Of a stretch of DNA of 64,000 bases, positions 55,815 through 64,000 are shown piece by piece (the first letter of the stretch is position 1; each line of letters opens with the position of its first letter). This DNA comes from Liolophura sinensis (Eukaryota; Mollusca; Polyplacophora; Chitonida; Chitonidae). Position numbers and translations under genes: made by a program. The DNA lies in contig NC_088303.1 in assembly GCF_032854445.1 (NCBI RefSeq), positions 16,563,501-16,627,500 of the forward strand, read 5' to 3'. The notes under the pieces were generated by a model. The model saw nothing but the letters and a program-made list of their open reading frames with translations, was not told the origin of the DNA and searched no databases.

Positions 55815-58330
55815 CCTAGCTGGGCTCTGGCCCTGAAACCCAACAGTAGTTGACTAGTGGAGATGAGTAGTGGCGTCATTGTGTGTATAAGTGGATAATC
55901 GTATTTGGCCATAACCCAGGAGCCCAGCAACAGTTGACTATAGTGGAGACGGACTACTGACTTAATTGCGTATATAAGCAGATGTCCATACTTGGTCATG
56001 GCCCTGAGGCCCAGCAGCAGTTGACTAATCAAGATAGTGTTGGCGTCTATGTGTATCCCTGGAGGTCCATATTTGGTCCTATCCAGGGAATAGAGATGTA
56101 TTGGGTTCCGGATTGAGGTCATTGAAAGTTCAAGACAGCTCACAGCCTGGGATTGCGCAAGCCTCTCTTACATAACATAGAGTGATTGCCGACAGGACGG
56201 ACGCAAGAAGTGGAGCTCCGGTCAAAAGTAAGTACATGTTCATGTCTGCTCTGTCGAACCGCTGATTTCAAGGTATCGTCGTTTAAGGTTCCTTCTTCAA
56301 TGAACGCGCAAACTAATGTACAATAATTCGCTTTTAAAACGGCGGTCGGTGTGTTTTCCGGGTGGGTACTGTAGATCGACCGCTGTGAAGGACAGGTCAC
56401 GAGTTGGGCGTTTCACTCGTTGATCATGTATCCCGAGTATCAGCGGCCTCGATACGCCACGCAGTGCCCAGACCATCCGGCAAACACGTCCAAAGAAGCT
56501 TTGCGCTGTGTTAACACAGGAGTCGAGTATTTTTCGGCCGCTCACCATGTGTATCGGACGTTGTGATAGATGGGTTTCAGGTTCGGCGTTTCCCTGGTCG
56601 ACCATGTATGCCGATTGACCGCTGTTTTGACAACACCTGAGACATTCTCAATTAAGACAATTAGCAGTTTAGCTCTTGATGTGTTTTCGGGTGCGCACTT
56701 TGTAAATCGGCCGCCGTGAATGTGCGTATACCATTCGTATGTGCGTATAACCGGGGGTCCATATTTCGTCATAGCCAAGGAGCCCAGCAGCTGTTAACTA
56801 ATGGAAATGGAATGTTGGGGTCAAGATTGAGGTCATGGGAACTTCCAGCTAGGGCACAGCCTGGGATTACACAAGCCTCTCAATGCGTGGGCATTGTAGA
56901 TCGACCGCTGTGAAGAGCAGGTCTCGAGTTTTGGCGTTTCACGCGTTGATCATATAATTAGCGTAATAGGCGATCTCGCAGCGCAGAGACCATCCGTCAA
57001 ACCCGTCGTTAAAACGAATGTCGGTGTGTTTTTCGGGTGTGCACTTTGCGGATCGACCTTTCTGCCTTGTCTTTGATTCGGCGTTTCACTGGTCGATTAT
57101 GTATAACGAGCGACAGCTGTCTCGATACACCGCGCAGTGGAGACATCATCCGAAAAGCCCGCGGAAATTCTACTTTGCGCAGTATGCAGGCATTAAAAAT
57201 AGCCCAAGGGCCAAGCAACAGTTGACTAATAAAGATAGTGCTGGCGTCTATGTGTATCACCGGAGGTCCATATTTGGTCCTATCCAGGGAATAGAGGTGT
57301 ATTGGGTTCCGGATTGAGGTCATTGAAAGTTCAAGCCAGCTCACAGCCTGGGATTGCACAAACATCTCTTACATAACATAGAGTGTTTGCCGGCAGGATG
57401 GACGCAAGAGGCAGAGCTCCGTTAAAAAGTAAGTACATGTTCATGTCTGCTCTGTCGAACCGCTTATTTCAAGGTATCGTCGTTTAAGATTCCTTCGTCA
57501 ATGAACGCGCAAACTTATGTAAACGGCGGTCGGTGTGTTTTCCGGGTGGGCACTGTAGATCGACTGCTGTGAAGGACAGGTCTCGAGTTGGGCGTTTCAC
57601 TCGTTGATCATGTATCCCGAGTATCAGCGGTCTCGATACGCCACGCAGTGCCCAGACCATCCGGCAAACACGTCTAAAGAAGCTTCGCGCGGTGTGCAGA
57701 CGCCCAATATGAACAGAACTATTGATGTTTTTCGGCCGCTCGCCGTGTGTATCGGACGTTGTGATAGATGGGTTTCAGGTTCGGTGTTTCCCTGGTCGAT
57801 CATGTATGCCAAGTGACCAGTGTCTTGGCTGCACCTTAGACATTCCCAATGAAGACAATTCGCAATTTAACTCTTGGTGTGTTTTCGGGTGCGCTCTTTG
57901 TAAATCGGCCGCTTTGAATGACAGGTATCGATTTGAGCGTTCCACTCGTTGAGCATGTACCCCGAGTAACGGCGGTCTCGTTAAGGCGCCAATTCGACAA
58001 ACCCGCCCCAAAATTACTTTGTGCAGTGCGCAGACATTCGCTGTAAAACGAATGTTGGCGTCTTTTTCTGGTGTGCACTTAGATGGGTCGCTGTAAAGGT
58101 CGGGTCTCAAGATGGGCAGTTTCCTCCTTTATCATGTATCCCAAGTAACAGCGGTCTCGATACGCCACGCGGTGCAGAGATCATCCGACAATCTGCGCCA
58201 ACATTGCTTTGTCAATGAGCAAGCATTTGGTATTAAAAGAACGTTTGCCGAGTTTTATGGTGTGAACTTTGAAAATCGGCCGCTGTGAGCCATAGGTCTC
58301 GAGTTGGGCCTTACTTCCTTGCAAGAATGA
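55815..58330 (+). repeat. Complex satellite: ~88-bp and ~190-bp units in mixed order
   Basis: ~88-bp units with GGCGTCATTGTGTGTATAAG, CCATATTTGG (56067-56076, 57268-57277) and AGTTGACTA alternate with the linker GGACGGACGCAAGAAGTGGA / TCGAACCGCTGATTTCAAGG. ~190-bp units have TTTTCGGGTGCGCACTTTGT, TCGTTGATCATGTATCCCGA, GGTCTCGATACGCCACGCAG and CATTCGC. A segment of about 1.2 kb appears duplicated (for example TATTGGGTTCCGGATTGAGG at about 56099 and 57299). Confidence 0.85.
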
Positions 58331-58986
58331 AAAGTGTATCATTTCAATAACTTTTCCGCCGCTTTCAGAAAAGCGAATTCGTTGAGTCGATGCCTCATAT
58401 TACACTGAAATAGCGCGTCTTAATATCGCTCTCCGCTTGGTTTCAGTTGATACAGAAGACGCCAACATTCTTGACGGATGGTTGCTCTCTACAGTTGATT
58501 GTTATGTACGAGGCACTAAGATATGCTCGAGCAACTGTCAACGAAAGCCGGTCGATATAAACATAAAGTAACTTAAAAGCGTAGTGGGAATCGGAAAAAC
58601 TTTAGATCGACAGTCTATCATTTTGGCTGCATTCTGGACGGGAACAAGTTGACCTGTCTATAAACGACAATGTCACCAATGACTCCTTGAGCAAATACCA
58701 GTACAGAGCAAATATTTTTGCTATCCAAATGGCATAACCTGATCAACGAGCAAAAACCGATCTAGGGAAGTTTTATCAAAACGTTTGGACAACAGGTCTG
58801 GGTGGCAGTTAGTGTAAAAAGCATTTAGTTTCCAGCACTTTAACGCAATGTTTGTGGCTTTCCTTGTGAGCGGACGTTAAATTCCAACCAGACTGTTCAC
58901 ATCTGACTTTAAGAATTATATGCGAACGAAGAGAACGCAACTCGGTAAAAGTCGAAGCTTCCTTTGCGACTCCAACAGATGTAACT
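58331..58986 (+). other. Unique sequence upstream of the protease ORF
   Basis: No open frame or known promoter element recognised; it may hold the 5' region of the protease-bearing element. Confidence 0.3.
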
Positions 58987-59487
58987 ATGGATACTAATCA
59001 ACTTCTAGGCATCCTACAGGCAGATGCGTTTAGCCGAGAAGTGATCCAAGGGGTGTATGCTCGTGATCAACTCCCTCCAGTAATTCCCGTTCCATCGGCG
59101 TACGTCATCAATACAGACACTTCCCAAGGATCCGGGTCACACTGGGTGGCTGTGTTTATCAACGTTGCATCTACCCCAACCCGTATACGAGGGGAATACT
59201 TCGATTCTTTCGGATTTGCGCCAATCTATCCAGAAATCATCGCATTTCTCAACCGCGGAACTGACGAATGGAGTTGGAACAAACGGCGGTTACAACATCT
59301 ACAAACCGCCGTGTGTGGACAGTATTGTGTTTATTATATCACTCAACGGGCTCGAGGGCGTTCCATGGACTTTATTGTAAATACGTACGACCAGCCGTGC
59401 ACGACTCTCCATAATGACTTGAAGGTCTTCAATTGGGTGGAGCGTAAATTTAAAGTTCGAGCACCATTTATGGAAATGACTCAGTGA
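58987..59487 (+). CDS. Adenain/Polinton-type cysteine protease
   Basis: An intact 166-residue ORF with ATG at 58987 and TGA at 59485-59487. Catalytic features are in the order of the C5/C48 fold: GSHWVAVF with His52, YFDSFG with Asp73, LQTAVCGQYCVYY with Gln106 and Cys110. Length and motif spacing fit the adenovirus-type proteases carried by Polinton/Maverick elements, where they mature virion or scaffold proteins; a ULP1-like deSUMOylase is less likely because the protein is short. No Polinton DNA polymerase B, ATPase, integrase or capsid gene is in view, so this is a remnant or a stand-alone copy between satellite arrays. Its open frame despite decayed neighbours suggests recent arrival or selection. 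Confidence 0.75.
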   Translation: MDTNQLLGILQADAFSREVIQGVYARDQLPPVIPVPSAYVINTDTSQGSGSHWVAVFINVASTPTRIRGEYFDSFGFAPIYPEIIAFLNRGTDEWSWNKRRLQHLQTAVCGQYCVYYITQRARGRSMDFIVNTYDQPCTTLHNDLKVFNWVERKFKVRAPFMEMTQ

Positions 59488-59518
59488 GGACACCTATATA
59501 CGACAATTATGCGATTCG

Positions 59519-59752
59519 ATGGCTACGCCAAAGAAATGGAAAGATTATCTGGATTTCAAGGTTTACTGTAAAATTTGTTTAGCACAGCTAGTATCCACAG
59601 TGAATAATCGTGTTATGACACCCCTAAGGCGTGATTTGACGACGGAAAGTAAGACTTCTAAGGAGCCCCTGGACGCTTTCCACTTCGTCTTCCCTGACGT
59701 TGTTAAAAGGAGAAGGCTATGTCTGCATGCCATATTCCGTGAGAATAAATAA
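59519..59752 (+). CDS. Hypothetical ORF downstream of the protease
   Basis: ATG at 59519, 32 bp after the protease stop, 77 codons (MATPKKWKDYLDFKVYCKIC...). An overlapping +1-type frame (59700-59957) carries a lysine/glutamate-rich helix-like stretch, so the original protein may be longer and frameshifted. Spacing suggests it belongs to the same element. Not recognised. Confidence 0.3.
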   Translation: MATPKKWKDYLDFKVYCKICLAQLVSTVNNRVMTPLRRDLTTESKTSKEPLDAFHFVFPDVVKRRRLCLHAIFRENK

Positions 59753-60354
59753 ATTAGAAAAGGCTATGAGGAAAGAGGAAACCTGCAAACGAGAGAGCGG
59801 GGATATTTACAAGGATATTAAAGAGCAGTGGGAAACGACCAAACAGCACTTCTTCGGTCGACATCTTACCTTTGCCAGTTCTTGCTTAATGATGAATATT
59901 AATGAAGACACCACCACCACCCCCCCCCCCCGCACTTCAACCAATGAAAATTTGTAGTCTTCCGCGAAGGCTTTTCCTCGTACGGAGCGTTCGTTGGCTA
60001 ACACTGATTACATCACTGTCTACTTGTATACTAGGTATTTCGAGAGGCCGAGGACCAGTAGGATAGGACGGTCTGGTATACAGAGACTACATTTATGTCA
60101 GTATATTAATATAGTTTTTTCTATGGTTTACAGTGTTTCCTACGGTATACGACCAACTTGTATCCATTTCGAAGTACCGTAAGTCACAACTGTCAAAGAA
60201 CAAAGCAACGAAATAATAGAATAACTGTCATATATGAACCTTGGCGTGCTCACACACATCCCCGCTGTGCTACGGGGACCCCATACGGGGACTCCCAACA
60301 ACCATATTGGTAAAGAATATTTGTGCTATACAGGTGTATAAAAGGCGATTGTCT
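59753..60354. other. Unassigned, with small inverted repeat and C-run
   Basis: A (CCA)n/poly-C run lies at about 59909-59930. Near 60263-60295, CCCCGCTGTGCTACGGGG and CCCCATACGGGG can form stems. Otherwise nothing. Confidence 0.4.
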
Positions 60355-60720
60355 GTGTTTTCTCAATGTACATAAATAACCTTGAGAATAAATTTTACAT
60401 TAATGGCATCAAAGGAATAACTATGAAAGATATTCAAATGTTTTATTGCTATACGCAGATGATGTAGTACTACTGGCACAAAGTGAGATTGAACTTCATG
60501 AGTCTGCATGCATTGAAAGATTATTGCAACTCATAGAACCTAAATGTAAATATCAAAAAATCCAAAATAACGGTATTTAGAAAAAAAGGAAGACTATCTA
60601 GAAAGGACCTGGTGTGGTACGGCGAGAAATCGTTACAAGAAACACTGAAATATATTTTTGTTGCATTAGACACCGTAGAGATGGGAAAATCACTGCATCA
60701 TAAATGTCACACTGTCAAAA
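60355..60720 (+). pseudogene. LINE reverse transcriptase fragment, multiply frameshifted
   Basis: In succession and in different frames: FSMYINNLENKFYINGIKG, YADDVVLLAQSEIELHES (YADD at 60452-60463), LNVNIKKSKITVFRKKGRLS and GEKSLQETLKY. These follow the non-LTR reverse transcriptase order from the finger through the catalytic YADD to the thumb. The clade is uncertain. Confidence 0.75.
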
Positions 60721-61230
60721 ATTCTCGAGTACGCAGTTACGCACCAATGAATTAAATACATTTATAACAAATGATTAGCCTTAAACTTCCACTACGCAAA
60801 ACATGTTAATGTTAATGATGACTAGAGGATCAGATGTGCGCGCACATGTATGATTTCGCTGTAGTGGCCATACGTTACGTAAGACACGTTACCATAGCTT
60901 AACAATTATCCATTATAATTCATGATAACACTTACTTAATGCAAGACAGCCCATATCTTTACTCAAACAAAGAGTATGTTGCCAAAGAAAAAAAAAACCC
61001 ACTAAGATTCAACGTCTTCCTGAAGGTGCAAACAGCTCTCCGCTGTCACTTCGTTAGCTCACTGTACTACGAAGTATACCTGACAGACAATGGGAGAAAG
61101 GCGGATTTCGAAGTTGCCTAAAAATAACAAAACTTATTGTAAAGTTTATTTTTTACATACGAAGACAAACGTTAACCAAAACGAAACTTCGACACCACGT
61201 ACAAATGCTCACATAAAAATTTCAGTAAAG
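60721..61230. other. Unassigned, nothing recognised
   Basis: AT-rich. A 60-codon frame at 60939-61121 has no motif. Confidence 0.4.
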
Positions 61231-64000
61231 ATATTTTTCGTGTGTAATCTGTGCGTCTCTGTGGCTAAATCTGTCTAGAATACTGGTGAATATATTTGCG
61301 CCGTTAGACAAAAGCTTTGGGCTGGCTTCTACTAATTATTCCACAATTGATTTTATTATAGGCCTATATCTGTCAGTTCGGTGTGTTTTTCTGATGCGCA
61401 CTTCGTAAATCGCACTGACGCACTGACGTCATTTAGTTTATGTATGAGGGGATTTCCATATTTTGGTCACAACCCAGAAGACCAGCAGATGATTATTCGA
61501 GATGGACTGTTGACGTCCATCTGTGTGTATAAGGGAAAGTCCATATCTAGGCAAAACCCAGAAGGCCAGCTCGACTAGTCGAGATGGATTAGTGACGTTA
61601 GTGTGTGCATAACCGTATTTGGTCATAGCTCAGGTGCCCAGTAACAGTCGACTAATCCAGATGTGCTAGTGACGTCTGAGTGTCCATTAGCGGATGTACA
61701 TGTGGTCCTAGCCCAGGAGCCTAGCAACAGTTGACTATAGTGGAGACGGACTACTGACGCTAATGTGCTGTAGGCGGATACCCATATTTGGTCATAGCCC
61801 TGAAACCCAACAGCGGTTGGGGCTAGTGACGCCAATAAGTGGATAAGTACATTACCCTATTTGGCCATAGCCCACGAGTCCAGAAACAATTGTCCAGAAA
61901 TAATGGAAATGGAATGTTGGGGTCAAGATTGAGGTCATTGGAACTTCCAGCTAACTCACATCCTGTGATTGCACAAGCCTCTCATAACTCAACGTGACGT
62001 AAAAAAAAGCAGCACCGCTCAAAAGTAAGCCCATGTTCATGTCTCCTTGATCAAACCGCTAATTTTAAGGTATCATTGAAACTACACGCAAACGAGAGTA
62101 TAATCATTCACAATTAAAACATCGGTCGGTGTGTTTTTCGGGTGAGCACTGTAAAATAATCGCTGTAAAAGACATGCCTCGATTGTTTCACTCGTTGACC
62201 AGGTATGTCGACAGCAGTCTCGATACGCCACGCATTACAGAGACCATCTGGCAAACATATCCGAACACGTTGCGCTGTGCACAGACGGCCACTATAAACA
62301 CAACTGTGTTTTTCCATCGCGCATAGGACGTTGTAATAGACGGGTTTAGGGTTCGACGTTTCATTGGTTGATCATGTGTTCCGAATGGCAGCTATCCGAA
62401 AAGCTCGCAGACACTCTACTTTTGCGCAGTGCCAAACATTCGCAATTAAGACAAGTCGCAATCAAACGCTTGGTGTGCTTTTCGGCCGTGCACTTTGTAG
62501 ATCGTCTGCTGTCAAGTACAGGTATGGAGTTGGGCGTTCAACTCGTTGATCATGTATACCGAGTAACAGCGATCTCTATAAACCACGCAATGCAAAAATC
62601 ATCAGGCAAACCCGCAACACCATTACTTTGTGCAGTACGTAGACATTCGCTGTTAAAACAAGTGGCGGCGTATTTTTCGGTTGCGCACTTTGTAGATCTC
62701 CGCTACTAAGGACATCGACAGTTGAGCGTTTTACTCGTTGATCATATATACGGAGTAACAGTGGTCTCGATAAGCCACACAATGCAAAAATCCTCAGACA
62801 AACCCGTAACACCATTACGTTGTGCAGTATGCAGACTTTCCCAGTTAAAACGAATGTCTGCGCGTTTTTGTGTGGGCACTGTATGTCAACCACTGTGAAA
62901 TTTAAGTTGTCGACTTGAGCGTTTTACTCGCTGATCATGTATCCCGAGTAACATGTGTTTGGATACGCCACGCAAAGCAAAGACCATCCGGCAAACATGT
63001 CCAAACAAATACTTTGCGCGGTGCACAGACGCCCACTATTAACACAACTGTCGATGTGTTTTTCGGCGCGCACCGTGTTTATCGGATGTTGTGATAAGAC
63101 GGGTTTAGGATTGGACGTTTCACCCGTCGATCATGTATGCCAAGTGACCGCTGTCTTGACTGCACCTCAGACATTCGCAATGAAGACAATTCTAAATTGA
63201 ACTCTTCGTGTATTTTAGAGTGCGCACTTTGTAAATCTGTCGCTAGGACAGGTATCGATTTGAGCGTTCCACTCGTTGAGCAAGTACCCCGAGTAACGGC
63301 GGTCTCGTTTAGGCGCCAATTCGACAAACCCGCCACAAAATTACTTTGTGCAGTGCGCAGACATTCATTGCTAAAACAAATGTCGCCGCATTTTTCGGTT
63401 GTCCACTATACAGATAGTACTTTGTGGAGGACGGGTCTTTCGTTCAGCTATTAACTGGTCGATCATGTGTGCGTAGTGAGAGCCGTCTCGATACGCCGCG
63501 CAGTGAAGAGAACATCCGAAAATCCCGCGGAAATACTGCTTTGCGCAGTGCTCAAACATTCGCAATAAAAACGACAGACGGTGTGTTTTTCGGATGCAGT
63601 CATTGACTCATGGAAATGGCCAGTGATGTCAGTGTGAGTATAGGCGTGTGTCCATATTTAGTTACGGATGTCGGCGTACTTTTCGGTTGCGCACTTTGTA
63701 GATCGGCCGCTGTGAAGAACATCGACAGTTGAGTGTTTTACTCGTTGATCATGTAAACCGAGTAACAGCGATCTCTATAAGCCATGCAATGCAATTCTCA
63801 TCGGGCAAACGCGGAACACCATTACTTCGTGTAGTTCGTAGACATTCGCTGTTAAAACGAATGTCGGCGTATTTTTCGGGTGCGCACTTTGTAGATCGGC
63901 CGCTGTGAAGAACATCGACAGTTGAGTGTTTTACTTGTTGATCATGTAAACCGAGTAACAGCGATCTCTATAAGCCATGCAATGTAATTCTCATCGGGCA
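61231..64000 (+). repeat. Complex satellite continuing past the window edge
   Basis: 61231-62050 repeats the units seen at 49170-50330 (CGTGTAATCTGTGCGTCTCT, TGACGTCA at 61434-61441, CCATATTTGG at 61782-61791). 62100-64000 is a tandem array of 185-193 bp units. The last two, starting at 63669 and 63862, are 193 bp apart and differ at about 4 of 139 aligned bases. The array is cut by the window end. Confidence 0.88.

Noticed and set aside
55595-57365. Minus-strand open frames up to 182 codons sharing phrases such as SWLELSMTSIRNPIHLYS
   Set aside because: They follow the satellite periodicity and recur wherever the unit recurs; no start, domain or codon bias supports genes.
58331-60354. Complete Polinton/Maverick element
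   Set aside because: Only the protease is recognisable; no polymerase, ATPase, integrase, capsid gene or terminal repeats were found.

Overview
The window looks like a lophotrochozoan animal genome, most likely a mollusc. The evidence is spliced genes with GT-AG introns, many (TA)n tracts, and at least a dozen copies of a tRNA-derived SINE whose 3' end carries the motif ATTCTTGAGTACGGCGTAAA before an (AAAT)n tail. The species cannot be named from sequence alone.

Layout. (1) 3-569: the C-terminal end of a Mab-21/cGAS-like protein, entering from outside the window. (2) 4433-6358 and 11887-14462: two tandem blocks, each holding the last four exons of a membrane-anchored purple acid phosphatase (ACP7-like). 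Exon phases match and the first three exon lengths are identical. No 5' exons were found for either block. (3) 19786-31226: a complete 13-exon VPS4 gene (ESCRT-III disassembly AAA ATPase, 449 residues). Its introns hold SINEs, a small inverted-repeat element, a 24-nt microexon, and a repeat array grown from its own splice donor. (4) 35012-46401: a dead Ty3/Gypsy LTR retrotransposon on the minus strand with short 128-bp LTRs, primer-binding site, polypurine tract and likely target duplication. About 7 kb of foreign material separates the two parts of gag. It includes a KRBA2-like integrase pseudogene, two tandem-repeat arrays, a SINE, a perfect 108-bp-arm hairpin and an unclassified transposon-like ORF. 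(5) 47 kb to the right edge: a repeat-dominated region with a ~157-bp tandem repeat, a ~950-bp inverted-repeat element, and a complex satellite built from ~88-bp and ~193-bp units. Scattered within it are Tc1, GIY-YIG and LINE fragments, a young compact LTR element with a chromodomain ORF, and an intact adenain/Polinton-type cysteine protease ORF.

How the genes relate. The host genes (cGLR-like, phosphatase, VPS4) share orientation but nothing suggests a common pathway. The right 29 kb is mostly nested mobile DNA and satellite. The best leads are the perfect hairpin, the VPS4 splice-donor array, the duplicated phosphatase 3' cassettes, the young chromodomain LTR element, and the satellite carrying repeated CRE-, CArG- and TATA-like motifs. 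All calls were made by eye; no database search was run.
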